A stretch of DNA of 64,000 nt from Brachynemurus nebulosus. Its lineage: Eukaryota; Arthropoda; Insecta; Neuroptera; Myrmeleontidae. Shown here in pieces: positions 1 through 13,585 of the stretch. The position numbers were made by a program, and so were the translations under genes. Each line of letters opens with the position of its first letter. The stretch's first letter is position 1. Location: the NCBI GenBank assembly GCA_035578155.1, contig JAPWDM010000045.1, positions 48,501 through 112,500 on the forward strand, written 5' to 3'. The notes below the pieces were generated by a model. It saw nothing but the letters and a program-made list of their open reading frames with translations, was not told where the DNA came from and searched no databases.

Positions 1-1280
1 AATTGGGCGGTGGAACTCGAAATCCACTGTATACCTAACGTTGCTATTTTGTAAAATAATTCTTTTTTAAAAAAGAAAAAAAATTATCTCCAGAAAGAAA
101 ATTGAAATTTCTTCTTCTCACTATAAAGTTCTGCACAAAGTATAAAAATTTTTTTAAAGAATCTATTATCATACATTTTAGTACATTGTAGAGCGTGTGT
201 ATCTTGGGCTTCAGTTTCTTTTTTTTTTTTAAATTATGTCTATCATTGTTTTGAAAGTTATTTGAGGTTAAACAAAAAATAGTACTCTTAACTTTAACTT
301 AATGATGCTAACAAAACTAAAATCAGGACTTTAAAAGCTCAGACTACTAGGGTAGGCTAGAAATTTTGATTATGAGAAGAGAACTTCTTACTTTTTATAA
401 AAGTGCGTGTTTAATATATTTATAGGAAAATGTATTACATTAAATTTCTTTTTTACATGGTTTTAGCAACCTCTTTTTATGAAATACAAGCTTCCAGTTG
501 AGAATTACAATCTAATTAGCCGTTATATACTTGACCTGTTAATGGTGTTCGTTGACACAACTAATAGGCCAAACACATTGAATTTATTATATACATTATT
601 TAAGGTAAAGTTACTAGTAGTTGACAGGATAAGAAAAAAATTTATGTATTTTTAACTTTGGGAAAAAAAATTCTATTAAGTGAGCTTTAAAATCATGTTT
701 TCTGTTTACTTTAGGATGTAACGAAAGTAAATTGGTAGGTACATGACAGAATAAAAATAATGAAATTCTCGTTTGGAAGAATTTAAAAGAAAATTTCTAA
801 AATAGAGTCAGTAGTGGATACTTAATTTTACAATTTTTAGTAGTTGACATTAATAAATTTCATTAGTTGACACCAAGCAATATTTTAAACAATCTAAGTA
901 GGCGGTTTAAATTTGCTAGAGAGTCATTAATTCCCACCAAAAATATAAATGTGAAAAATGGACGAGTTCTATTTCATCCTGCTGACCGGAAAAAGAGTTG
1001 AAATCATAAACTGTTTAGTTCCAAGCACATTTTTCTTGCAAAATCGGAATAAAATAAAATGATTTTTAAATACACATTTTTTAATTCACTTAACAGATAT
1101 TTTACATTAGAACTTAACAAGTTTTTAACCAAATAAAACGTGACGAGTAAATAAAAAAACTGGCTGTTTCAATGGAAAATTTCTCTTAATTACTTTTAAA
1201 AAGTTTGATGTGTTTTTAAATCTATTTTATTTCGATTTCACAGGAAAAATGTGTTTGAAATTTGACAGTTTGACTGTCGT
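1..1280. other. AT-rich non-coding stretch
   Basis: No open frame or RNA gene can be supported. The only structure seen is the start of a dispersed motif TAGTAGTTGACA (for example 615-626 and 838-849), which continues to about 2335 and is discussed as a finding. Confidence 0.6.
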
Positions 1281-1573
1281 CTTAGGACTTGCATACATAT
1301 TACGGTATACCGGAGAGGTATACCTGTACAGGTAAACTGCACAGCGTATACCGGAGCGTGTATGTGAGTCAAACAATTACTACACAGGTTTGATTTCAGT
1401 TGTTTATACGCTTTCACTAATGTAGTAAAACCTGTGCAGTTTAACTCTGCAGATATACCTCTCCGGTATACCGTAACGTGTGTGAGCTCGTTGCCTGTGC
1501 AGGTAAACCTGTGCAGTTTACCTGCACAGGTTTATCTGCGGAGGTATACCGTAACGTGTATGTCTGGCCTTAG
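1281..1573. mobile_element. MITE-like fold-back element
   Basis: The ends are inverted: CTTAGGACTTGCATACATAT on the left matches the complement of ACGTGTATGTCTGGCCTTAG on the right. Inner arms with ACGGTATACC and CCTGTGCAGTTTA recur three times, so the element folds on itself. A short frame inside it (1434-1634) is a by-product of these repeats. No transposase is present. Confidence 0.6.
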
Positions 1574-3419
1574 TTGTTACTTTAACTTGACAATCATTAA
1601 AGACCCACATTTTTTGTTACTTCTGGCTCTATGAAATCCAAAAGATCTTTAGCAGCTACCGTAATCGGAATTTCTCATAATCTAAATAGTGACAAGTTAT
1701 AAATTGTGTTCTAGTAGTTTACACTAAATGAGTTAGTAGATGACAGGATGGTGGGGGGTGTCAACTACCAGATTCCGACGTTGAAAATATATTTTAAAAT
1801 AACTCATTGAAATCTCAGAGGAAATACAATAAATTACCGTTAAAATATACAAATAGTATTGTTTCATTAGTAGTTGACACTGATGTCAACTACTAAAATT
1901 TGACTTATATCAGGACCCAGTAGTTGACACCCACAGATGACAAGCTCCTGACGCAGAAATCATCAGTTAATGAATTTTAACATCAACTTCCATCTATTTC
2001 TAATCGATTCTAGTCATTTTCAAACTTAAAAATATGTATGTTTTTTAAAACTACATACATAAGTAGTCAAAAAATTTACCTGCTTATGTATTACGATTAC
2101 CAAACAACATTTGTCAGAATTAAAATATATGCATTTATAAAATATTTAATTAAATCAAAATTGGCGGTGAACTTTTTCAGATTATTATTAACATGAAAAC
2201 TAGATAAACTCTTATATGAAAACTAGATTGCTGTATGCGACCAACCAGAAATATATCAATTAAAAAAAGCTCTTGGTTGACTTGTAACAGTTTAAAGTTA
2301 CAAGTGTCAACTACTAAAGCACTGTCAACTATCGGTACCTTTACCGTACTGAGTTTTATAATAATCGCAAAAATATGTGTTGGTTAACCGATATAACCCA
2401 AAATAAAATTTATTATGGCTTATACAAAAAATTGTTCAACATTGCTCTAGATTTCTAGAACATGTGTGTTAATTCTACATGAAAATCATCAAACGAAAAA
2501 ATCAAGTTGAAGAATTTTTCGATTTTTCGGCATGTAGATATTAAGTTTCATTGTATCAACTAGGGATAGAAAATTAGAATTAACATACCTATGGTCCATT
2601 TCAGTTAAATTTAACCATGCTTCGTCACTTTGAATTTAAATAACTTCCGTTTTCTTGGCTTTATCTCCTTCGTTGTTGCATTTACGTAAATTTTAAATTT
2701 GCAGTTTGTTATTAGAAAAGAATAGAAGATTGATTTGTTTCGAATATAAGAATTATTTAATTTTTTAACGAAAACTCATGATCAATTGTATCTGAAATGA
2801 GGTATACATAATTACGGATATGGATCACATTACGGTTAACACAGGTATTGTACGATTCATTTGGTTGAGTAATTTCTATTATCACAAAATTTATGCAGCT
2901 GTACTGTTTGTTATGCTAATCTCGTAACTCGTATCATTATCATAAAAATTCATACTCACAATTAGTCACTTTTTTTAAAACTTGGTTGTAAAGAAATGGT
3001 GATGAATTGAATATTGTAGATTATAGAGCATATATCGCATACCTATATTAACATTATTTTATCTGCGTTACTCAATAAATAATATCTTTCTTTAATTCAT
3101 CATCAGCCATCCTATATGATTAATTATAAAGTGCGAAACATGATGATTATAGACCGATTACCTAAATTGCAAAAAATTATTTTCATGCCCTTAACAAATT
3201 GATCTCTAAAGATATGTATAACCAATGTTTGTCGTATATATGTATAACCATAGTTTTTGCAAAGATAATCCGGTAAAAGTTTCTAGGGTCAACACTAGTG
3301 AAGAATTAATACAAAACCTCAAATTAGTTAATTATCCGACTGAGAATTTGTTCGCTGATGTGTTTATCTATGCTGATTTTTCAATTAACAGCTTATTAAT
3401 TTTCCATAAATAATTTTGA
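1574..3419. other. Non-coding stretch with repeated TGTCAACTACTA motifs
   Basis: AT-rich DNA without a recognisable gene. Copies of TAGTAGTTGACA or its complement occur near 1711, 1733, 1758, 1868, 1883, 1918, 2304 and 2322. The pair at 1868-1894 is a short perfect inverted repeat around a 3-4-nt spacer. A 62-codon frame at 3225-3413 has no recognisable features. Confidence 0.5.
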
Positions 3420-3663
3420 ATTTAAAAATCACAAAGTAATTGAAAAAATTATCAAACTGCATCGGCTGCGAATCGAACCCAGGATCTCCCGGTAACTAGC
3501 CAGGTGTCTTCGCCACTAGACCAACGATCCTCTAATTCGACAACCATTGAACCACTTATGTGTATTGGTAATCTCTCTAATGCGAGAAACCGGGAGATCC
3601 TGGGTTCAATTCCCAGACGATCCAGTTTGATAATTTTTTCAATCATTTTGTGATTTTTAATTT
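3420..3663. repeat. Inverted repeat carrying two tRNA-like halves
   Basis: The sequence from 3420 to about 3498 is repeated in reverse at about 3585-3663, including the shared block CAGTTTGATAATTTTTTCAA. Each arm contains the T-arm region of a tRNA (AGATCCTGGGTTC). The arrangement is two tRNA-derived short interspersed elements facing each other, or one fold-back element built from them. Confidence 0.55.
3459..3530 (-). repeat. tRNA-like sequence (tRNA-Thr-like, probably SINE-derived)
   Basis: On the minus strand a 72-bp block has an A-box-like TGGTCTAGTGG, an anticodon-loop-like CTAGTTA (anticodon AGT, hence Thr-like), AGATC as variable loop and a B box GGTTCGATTCG. The 5' acceptor half GGATCGT does not pair with the 3' end present here, so it is probably not a working tRNA gene. 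A second copy of the 3' half lies on the plus strand at about 3585-3623, and that copy does end in the matching ACGATCC. Confidence 0.5.
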
Positions 3664-5195
3664 ACATTTGTATTTTGGTCATACTAACCAAAGAAATCAA
3701 GTGCTTAAAGTTTCAGTTTAGCTGAACGATAAGTGAACATATGAATACTGCGTATGTTTAAATGCGAACAAAAGTTCGTCATACGTAGTAATGTTTCACA
3801 AGCACTCGATAATATTTGAAATTGAAATTTTTGAATTTCTTAAGTACTTCTTAATTCTACTTTCTAGTACTGAAATTCTCTTATTAGTCTTATATATAGG
3901 TATAGTTACAGTAGGTGAAGGATTGTTGGTTAAAATAGTTTATTACGTGTGTTTTATGTCGCTCTGTGACGGTTTTCATTATTTGTAAAATATAATCAAG
4001 GAAATACAGGTTTCAAATTATTTGTTATAAAGGATGGGTGTCAATAATATAAGTGTATTTTCCCCTGAAGAGTTTTAGATTTTTATTAATGTATATGTTA
4101 ACTAAGGGTAAGTGTATTTAAGATAAAAGCCAAATAAGTTCAAATACTTTAATATATATGTAACAAGAAACGATCAAATTTATTCAGCTAATCAAGTTTA
4201 CAAGTTAAATTATAATTATTTAACTTATGAAAATAGTGAAAAGAAGTAATCTGAGATTTTGCTTTTACTATTAGACCACTGTGATATAGTAGCGTCTCTG
4301 ATGTTGCCACTGTAGAAAACTTGAATCAAATACTCATTTCTTACTTAAATACTCAATATCATATAGATCTTTTATACGCCTCGCCTTATTCTCTTTAAAC
4401 AAAAACCGCAAAAAATATTGTTATGGTTTTTCTAACCGTAAGTTAATGGGAACTTTTAACTATTTGAAGATAACCATGACATTTAATCGAAGGATACAGG
4501 TTGATAAGCAAGGACAACAGTTTCAGAAAATTTAGTTTATTGTCAAATCGTTTTTTTTACAATTTTAACTATTGAATAATGTAACTTGAACCTCGACTGT
4601 TCCATCGAAATTGTTTCGTACACCTGTTGATCCTAAAACAAAAAAAATTGTATTAAACTCTTGTAAAATTAAAAATAAAAAAAGGGGGGAAATTCAAATG
4701 TAATACCATAATAGTACGATTTACATGAACTAGGTTAAATGAGTTTTGACAGATGTCAATTAGGTTAAAATTTTGACAGTTCAATGTAAACAATCTAAGT
4801 TATATTTAGAGTTGAGTGTTCGCAGTGGTCAAAGAAGTACGATCACAACGAAATGCGCATGTGCGGAAGTGCGGAAATGTTAAATATGAATGTTATTATA
4901 AGTTATCTTCCAGCGCTACAGCCATACAAACAATGCTAAATTATATGTGCATATAAATATTGTATGATTAACAGGTGGTAAGAATATTAGGTAGGCACCT
5001 AAAAATACCATTAAATTAAATATTGTCCTCTGACTGATTTTGAGACCTACAAAAATTTTTATCGGAGGGGGATCAAAAGGCTTTAAGGGAGACATTTGCA
5101 GCTTCTTAAATCTGTTTTTAAGATTTTTGTATGGTCATTTATTTCCACACTATTACAACATAAATCATCCATTAGTATTCGATATACTTTAACAA
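3664..5195. other. Gene-free AT-rich stretch
   Basis: No supported coding region. A 65-codon frame (3791-3988) is hydrophobic but has no recognisable homology or start context. Nothing else stands out. Confidence 0.5.
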
Positions 5196-6064
5196 CAGGG
5201 CCGGCCTAAGCAAACGCGGGGCAAGGTGCGAAATTGATTTGCGAGGCCTCAAATAAATAGGGTCGTCAAGAAAAATGACGGAATCCAGGATCAAAAAAGT
5301 TTTCTTAAATTTTTCTCTCTCACTAATGGCTCCGGGCTTAATGTTTCGACCTGGACTCCAGGGCTACAACCCCAGCTGCCTTTCTTCTCGTTGGGCCTGG
5401 CCTTGAAGCGAATTTATTACAATAAAATAATAATAGAATTGACATTTCAATAAAATTTAAATAAAATTAACATTTCACATAAAGAATCAATACTCACGTT
5501 CGCAAGAAATTTTTTTATAAAATGTCTGTAACGGAGAACCAGAGAGCTTTCATCCAAAAAAAGTAACGAGCGTTAAATATTTTTTCATGGATTTTCTCTT
5601 ATTTTGAAATTTTTAACTTCCAAAGTAGGTACATTCACATTAAAAAATTATATAGAATAAAAACCAACAGTCACTAAGCTAGAAATCCATAATTTTAATA
5701 TCTAACGCAACTACTCTACTAGTTTTAATATATACGCAAAGACTCGAGGGTATAACGTGCAAATTAAAGCAGATCTAAAAAATCTTGGTCCACAATGTTT
5801 GCCAGATACAAAGTAGGAAATAATCCTATCAAAGAGAAACTGTGAAGTAATTCATTTTTTTAAAAAGGACTGCATATATACCTATTTATAAAATACTTGA
5901 GGCCAAATATTAGTATCCGGTGAGGTGGACTACTTTACATATTTTACAGCAAATTCGTTGATAATATCGTCATGATTAGTGTCATCATCAGTCAGCGGAC
6001 TGGGGCCTTCGAAAGCGCGGGGCCTTGTGCGGCGCACCGTTTGCACCTACCTCTGGCCGGCCCG
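5196..6064. mobile_element. hAT-like non-autonomous element, CAGGGCCGGCC ends
   Basis: The left end CAGGGCCGGCC at 5196 is mirrored by GGCCGGCCCG at about 6064. The subterminal GC-rich blocks CGCGGGGCAAGGTGCG and GCGCGGGGCCTTGTGCGG are also related. The interior is AT-rich without transposase. The flanks share AACAA but no exact 8-bp duplication could be read, so the right boundary is approximate. Confidence 0.45.
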
Positions 6065-8897
6065 AACAAACACCTTCTTATTCTTTAATCACTTACAATT
6101 AGTGCTAGTACAAAAACATCTTAAACATTTAGATATGTCTGATGTAGATAATACATAAATATCAATTGTTGTAATAATTATTATAAATCACTTAAAATAA
6201 TATTGAGAACACAATTCTATTTTTCAAAGTTATGAAGTTATGATTGATTATTATCAAACAATATATCGTAAATAATTGTGATTTACAATCCAAACAAAAA
6301 AAATCTAGAATTTTTAGGTTTATCTCAGTCTAAATTTTTATGAATTATTAACTTTTTTATCGCTCTCAATTGTTATTCAACATAGACGCTTATAAATTAT
6401 AATTAATTTTTTATTTTTTATTTTTAGCGTGTGTGTTCTAAAATTTAATTAAAACCATGTTGATTATTTTTATTAGCTATAAAATTCATTCATTTACGTT
6501 TATTTTGATTACCTAATTTTAAGCTTTTATTAATCTCATATGCATAATTGTTTTGAACATTATAATTACAAAAATGTGAAATTACTCTTGTATTTTTAGG
6601 TAGGTATATATGCATTTGATATTTAATTTAGTTTTATAGAAACATCATATAACATAATTTTTCCTTGACCCTCGGAGCGCACCATTCGGAGGGGATCATC
6701 CTAACCTCAATTTTCTTGTTGAAATAATTTTTTACTTATACATAAAATTTGAAATGTTTTTTCTTAAGCAACTTTACTGGCATAAAATTCGTTCACTTTG
6801 TGGCCAAGAAAGTCCCTTGTACATTTTTAAAAATTTCAGTAATTTTGTCTGAAATCATCTAGATTTCAGAGACGTGCGTTCCATTAGTTAATCTTCTCTC
6901 CATCTTTGATTGTCCTATTATGTAAATGATGTAAACCAAAGAAGGTGGTTAAAGATCGGATATCTTTCGCGTCTATAGCCGTGCAATTAAAAGTTTTTCT
7001 TCAAGCAATTATTCTGTATCTAGTTGAAATTCAAATTCTTATCGTAACATGTGCATTTATAACATTTATTTTAAAATTATTACAGAGAGTTATACAAACG
7101 ACCCACTGTGAGGTATTTGACCTCTAAGCCTGCTCATTAAGCGAAATAGAAAAGTTGTTAGAAATGATTAAGCTTGGTTTCCCAACAAGTAGACATTATA
7201 ATCATATAACACATAAAATGAGACCAATATTACATGCGACATATCCAAAACCGAGACACACTACCGGTCGTAACTTAGCCTTCGTTTAATACGCACGTTT
7301 TTGTTTTTGACATTTTGTTTTTATTCAACTTTGCATTGCTATATTTTGCATGTTTGAAGTGTTTTTGGTGGAAAGTTCATTATTGATATTGAAGTACAAT
7401 GCATTTAATTATGTACAATTAATTTAAATTTCAAATACGTTGCAGTTATTAACTTTTTTCCCTGCAAAGTCATCGCGCTCTATCTCCAAAATAGTTAAAC
7501 GCATTGTTTGAAACAAAATTTGTAGAGAATTTTATGAACTTTTATAATGAATGCAAAAACGATTTGAGGCAAAGGAAGTGAGATATTTCCAGAAATCTGA
7601 TTTTCGCGATCTTTGACCTTGAATATCTAAAGACGCTTGCTCCCACGTGATCTTATGAGACTTTTGAGAGAACATTTATGACGCCAAAGTAAAGGTGTAT
7701 ACGAAAATCCAGCTTATTCCGTTTCATTCCGAGGTCAAATCCTTAAATGATCGGGTTAGCATGTTTGTTTATTTCTTGCCTTTTTCGACACAAAAAATAT
7801 ACGTATTTGTTTTAGAAATTTAAAATAATCTAAAAATTTTGAATATTTTATTTAAGTTTCATTCGAAAAGCCACTTGTGACTTTTTAGGCAGGTAAATAC
7901 CTATATCTTAATCGTTTTTTTTTTAATTATATCTAATTTTAATCATCAAAATCGAATTTTATATTGAATTGTGTAGTATTACTTAGAATTATTAGTACTT
8001 AGTCGATGGAAATCAGATTTCTGCCTGTGAGCGTATATTCCATGGAATCTGTTTCTATGAAATCAATCGAAATTCGCTCTGTAGTTTACTTGATATATTC
8101 GAAAGTTATATAAAGTTTCATTAATTTCCTTTTATAGCCAATAAACTGATGGTGGTAGCAATTTTTTTTTTATTTGTTCAAAATGGTTTGTTCATAATTA
8201 AATTTTTATTTCAATTTCTATTAGCTCAGAAGATCGTGAAGACACATAAAATTAGATAAATTTTATAGCGTAAAATAATAAATATTATAAGATTATATTC
8301 CTTTCTTTCATCGTTATTTCATAAAATTTCAACATGAAAAATGAGATTTTTAATTAAATGTTCAAATAAAAATATAACTGCATTTAGCTGCAACCATTAG
8401 AGATTGTTTCATTTGCTGATTTCTTTGATTATACTAAGGGTAATTTAAAATTCATTAAGCATTTTATTATATTATAAAATTTTATGATTCCAAATATCTA
8501 CATTTCGTTTTGTAAAACACAAAACGATTTAATATATTACATTACATATTATTTTTCACGTTTTAATTGTTTACCTATTTGAAAAAATGTTATTTGCATT
8601 TAAGTGAATGCAATCTTTAGCTAGTTCTAAAAACAATGCCTATAATAAACCAGCTAATATTTCAAATGAGTTTTTAAAACTTGAGTTTTCTTCGTACAAT
8701 TTTTCTTTGAGAAACTATGTATGAATCATAATTACTTTATATAAACTATCGAAATCGAAACGAGCGATCGGACTTGGAAAAATGGTTGGTTTGCCATAAA
8801 GAAGGATACAAAACAACAAGCTTAATGTCACAGAATATTACTTTATTTATTTTGAGGGTAATATCAGCACCACACGCTGTAACCAACATTGTAATAC
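6065..8897. other. Gene-free AT-rich stretch
   Basis: No gene, RNA or clear repeat was recognised. Open frames here are short (60-79 codons) and are what chance would give in AT-rich DNA. Confidence 0.5.
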
Positions 8898-9180
8898 AGT
8901 GTGGTCCAGAATTATGTACCGTAATTGCTGGAGCTGATAGTATGTTTATAAATAATGGTACCTTTTCATCTACACTTTTTTCCAAAACTCAATAATAAGG
9001 TAGATAAAGCAAAGAGGTAAAATGTAGAGAGGTGTAACGAAACTAACTTCTTCTTCTTTACAGAGTTGTATCTCCCTTACTATTGAGTTTTTTTAAAAAA
9101 GTGTACATGAACAGGTACCATTATTGTTGAACGTACTACCAGCTCTAACAATTACGGTACATAATTCTGGACCATTTTGT
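8898..9180. repeat. Long inverted repeat (about 100-bp arms)
   Basis: The arm at about 8898-8999 (containing CAGAATTATGTACCGTAATT and AATGGTACCTTTTCATC) is repeated in inverse orientation at about 9073-9180 with roughly 85% identity. A 70-bp loop separates the arms. The frames at 8746-8985 and 8774-8995 lie in the left arm on opposite strands and are probably not genes. Confidence 0.7.
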
Positions 9181-9322
9181 ATAAACAACATCGAAACCAG
9201 TGTTGGTCATATTGGGTCGAAACTAGCCTGAACACATGAGCGATTGTAGCAAGCACCTACTGTCAACATGTAAGATCAAAATATATTTAATCTAATAAAA
9301 TGGTAATTGCTTTATTATCTGA

Positions 9323-9619
<297 letters not shown>

Positions 9620-9921
9620 TACACTTGGAAAAATTTTCAGAACTTTTTACCCGTACCACTCTTTACTATGACTCTGAGTACCCGCCGGTGCCAGGTGTTC
9701 CTGAGCTGGGAGGATATATGGTGTCCCCGATATGGCCCTGCAGCAGTAACAGAGCCGATTATGGCCGAAGTGCTATATATAGTGTGAATCAAAGTAGAAC
9801 TTTGTATTGATAAGGATTAATGCAACAAACAAAGAACATCATACATATGAGAACGCTTGCGTTAAAAAATGATACATAATGTAGATATTTATTGGCCCAG
9901 GTGTTGTATTGTTTACTATTA

Positions 9922-10382
9922 TAAGGCCGGTTCTACACGATGCTACGAACACCTTCCAACATTGGACGTTTGATGATTCGTCGCATCGTGTTGCCGTTGT
10001 TTGAACCCACGACCGTCCAATGTCGAGCGTCGAACGTTCGCATTTAGTCGTGTTCCAGCCGATGTCGATATTCTTGCACCGAGTTAAAGGGATGCTTCCA
10101 ACGTTTGAAGGACAATGTTCGTTGGTTCGACTCATCGGCTACACGACTTGTTCGTATGAAGAGCGACAACATCAATGTATAACATTAGAGATAACATCAA
10201 ACAGATGACATTCTCGTTCACTGAATATACGTTTGTACCAACACATCATCATATCTATTGGATCATACATTCGATTCACCGTGTAGCAGGAACATTCGCA
10301 GCTTACTGTCGAATTTACTTGCATCAAACGTTCGATCGAACGTTAGAAGAAACGTTCATAGAATCGTGTAGAACCGGCTTAA
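9922..10382. mobile_element. MITE with GCCGGTTCTACACGAT termini
   Basis: The left end GGCCGGTTCTACACGATGCT is mirrored by AGAATCGTGTAGAACCGGCT on the right. The interior is rich in CGAACGTT-type repeats and encodes nothing credible. Frames at 9839-10390 lie within it. Confidence 0.65.
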
Positions 10383-10390
10383 CATTGTGA

Positions 10391-11298
10391 ATATACCTCT
10401 TATTATTTAACGCACTACTTTCTCATATGTTCTCTTTGTTCGTTGTACAGAGCTCGGATTCGAAACGGTTGCATAAGCGACATGGTATATTTTCACATCT
10501 GTGCAGTCGTATATTCTTTATTTATTAATTCAAATTCAACCGTGGTATATTACCAACATAAATATGCATTCCTATAGATTGCTTCAAAGATTCGGCGATA
10601 TACGCATTGTTGCAAAAACAATAATCTTTACCTGACTAGAAAACATTAAAATCACCAATTAGTAATAATCGTGGGCATACCTATACACATAAACAAAACA
10701 CAATTTTACTTTTTCTCTAATTTTTTATCTGACTAACAATCTCTCTTTCATAATTCTATAAAAATTATTGCACAACAAAATAAATATAAACACCACTAAC
10801 AGACAACAAGAATTAAGAAATTTCCTAACATCAATGTAACGCTAAGCAATTAGCGTCGTAGCAGTACAATCAACTTAATAATGCAATGTGTGTGTGTATG
10901 TACAATTTTGCATGCATCTTTATGAATGCAAAATATAATTAGGAAATAAAATGAAATTCAGAGGGGAGACATAGATAGGAAACGGTAAATTATATTTAAA
11001 AAAACTAGTTTAACGTTTGTTTTACTTTGACAAAGCCATAGATTTATGAACGTACTTATGTACCTATTTATACCTAAATTATTAAAAAGTATTTCGTAAC
11101 AATATCACATTTAGTTTTAATATTTGACTAATAGCTCTGCACAAACTGATGGATTAATAATCTGAGAACAGTTCTGAATAATTAAGTGTAAAGAAATATC
11201 TAGTGGAAATCCTTTCGCCTCTTTAATTGTAGTATTTATGCCCTAGTCTACCTGAGTTCCAATATCAGGATGAAAAGAAAATGAGAGTATATTAACGC
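10391..11298. other. Gene-free stretch
   Basis: AT-rich DNA without recognisable features. Confidence 0.5.
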
Positions 11299-11727
11299 TA
11301 AGGTCAGGCGCACATTGAACTGCATCACACAGTATAAACGCAGGACAGGGCAGAGCAGAGCAGAGCAGGGCAGGGCAGGAAAACACTAGAAATAAACTGT
11401 GTGGCCGAGCGCACATTGAGTAGCGCAGTTTCTGTGACTCTTGTAGAACGAGATAGCACGAATTTAAAAGCAGAGCAGAGCAGCACTATTTTTCTTCAAT
11501 TTTTTCAGTTCTTTTCATTTCGGTGAAATAAAACCAACTAAAACTCGAGAACGTGTTACAATGTCGCGCAGCATCACGCAGTTTCTATGTCACATTCACG
11601 AGTGCGACGCAGTGCTGCTCTGCTCTGCTCTGCGTTTCAATTCGCCCTGTCCTGTTCTATAACACAAGTCACAGATACTGCGCTGCTGTGCCTGCGTTAA
11701 CTGCGTCTCAATGTGCGACCGGCCTAA
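11299..11727. mobile_element. MITE with CGCACATTGA termini and GCAGAGCAG repeats
   Basis: The left TAAGGTCAGGCGCACATTGA is mirrored by TCAATGTGCGACCGGCCTA on the right. Inside, GCAGAGCAG-type short repeats occur in opposite orientations at about 11345-11380 and 11608-11632, giving a second level of fold-back. No transposase is present. Confidence 0.65.
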
Positions 11728-12881
11728 TGGTTCATACTAAAGAATAAATCACACAGCATAGTATGTGTTAAAAAGAGAGATAGTATGATGCAGTAGAAGC
11801 CACTTATTGTGATCACAATACGAACTTCCATTTAAAAGCACATCATATAGTCATAGTACATATAGCTGATATTGTAGCTATGGAATACATGTGCAAGGGC
11901 GAATGCTACCATGGCACCCAGGTTAGGCCTTAGGCAGATTCTCCTAGCTTATCCGGAGGGGTCCTTTTTATATACTGGAATTATAATTAAGTAAAAACTA
12001 GAAAAAAGGCAATTATTCGTAACGAAAAGACACAATTTTTTTGATGGATTTTCAAACATGTGCTCCCTTATGCTTATAAAATATTTTGGACAACTCGGCA
12101 CTTAGTTTTCAGTCATTTTATCTGTTTGATTTCTAATAAGTAATAATTTTGTGAGTATTTGCAGTTTGCTACATAAGAAAATACCTACCGTTTTTTTTCT
12201 ATGTGTACGATTCTTTTTATGCGATTTTTTATCCGGTTTGTCCAGTAAGAAACCTAAACATTTACTATAATAACTTTCTTTGATAAAAATACTTTTTAAC
12301 GGCATTTAAGCATTTAATCAATACATTGCATAAGAAGTTCTTATTAAGAATAAAAGTTATTGCATCATTTAATTTTTTTATAGATGTATTTTTCAAAATT
12401 TTCAATAGATTATAAAAATGAAATAAAATGTCCCTACGTGTAAATTAAGGCTTAATCTTGTTTAGAAAAGCAATTTCTATTAAAATTGTCAGGTTTTGAG
12501 CGTTTTGAGTTATGTATTTTAGATGAAACTTTTTTATGCGATCGTGATCCACCGCATAAAAAAAGTTTTTTTTTTACAATCTGGACCAAACTAATCTTTT
12601 TATAGCTACTTATGATATTTTTGAATATATTTTTTTTTTGTCCAATTTTTTTTATGTTGTCCCTATCCACCGTACAAAAAAGGATTAGCTGTATACCTGT
12701 AATAAGTATGTACCAATGTACCTATTCTTAACATTAAATCATTTAACGTAACTAATTGTTTTGCAAAATGTATAGTTGATTTAAATGTAATTCAAATAAA
12801 TATGAAAAGGACGTTTGAAACGGACATTTTGTTGTTGTATTTATTTTATCTGCATTTTTAAACTAATTATTGCATTGTTTA

Positions 12882-13560
12882 AGGCGGCCAACTTTTTCAC
12901 TAGTCAGTGTGGGGCAATATAACAATATTGGACCTTATTTTTATTCGTGTGAAATTTTAAAAAATACTAAAATTTCATTGACAAGAAAAATAAAAATTTA
13001 AAATTTAAAAAAAAAACTGACAAGTAAAGGTTCCAAGGCCGGACCACAATACGACACAACTATTTTGTCTAAAAAAAAAGAATAAAAGACAAATCATATT
13101 ACACGACCTAACGTTATACCTACCAATTAATGGCGAAAATGATCCCAGGTTACAAGAATTCGGTCTAAAATTAAAAAACAGCTTTTAAATATTCCTCTGA
13201 TGCATAAGAAAGGGTCGATATGTATTTAAATTACATGGTAGACATTTAGACAAAATGGTCGGTAAACGATATTTCATATTACTGGACAAAATATTATTCC
13301 ACCTAATGGTGGTAATGATTCCAGGAAACAATAATACTATATTTAAAATTGACGAACGGCTTTTAGATATTTCTCTAATGCATAAGAAAGTGTCAATATG
13401 TATCTGAATTATATCGTCTACCATATAAATGCGGGACTTCCGGGAAGCATTAGACTCATTTCGGGACTATTTTAACAAAAATTTCAATGCGGGACAGCAG
13501 CTGCTTTTTCGGAACTGTCTCGCAGAATCCGAGGCGGCTGGCCACTTTAGCATTGTGCAA
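12882..13560. repeat. Composite of two dispersed repeat families
   Basis: At 12882-13050 a repeat starts with AAGGCGGCCAAC and ends with TGACAAGTAAAGGTTCC. An inverted relative follows at about 13428-13560 (GCGGGACAGCAGCTGCTTTT and GGCGGCTGGCCA). A related copy lies at 46978-47160. Between them (13085-13425) are two tandem units of a roughly 190-bp repeat in minus orientation, the same family as the array at 48230-48820 (shared marks: AATCATTTCCGCCATTA and GTAATATGAAATGTCG on the opposite strand). Confidence 0.6.
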
Positions 13561-13585
13561 TTTTATTGTATCATAGAATTGTTTA

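Noticed and set aside
3459..3530. Functional tRNA-Thr gene
   Set aside because: The acceptor stem does not pair and the sequence is part of a longer inverted repeat.
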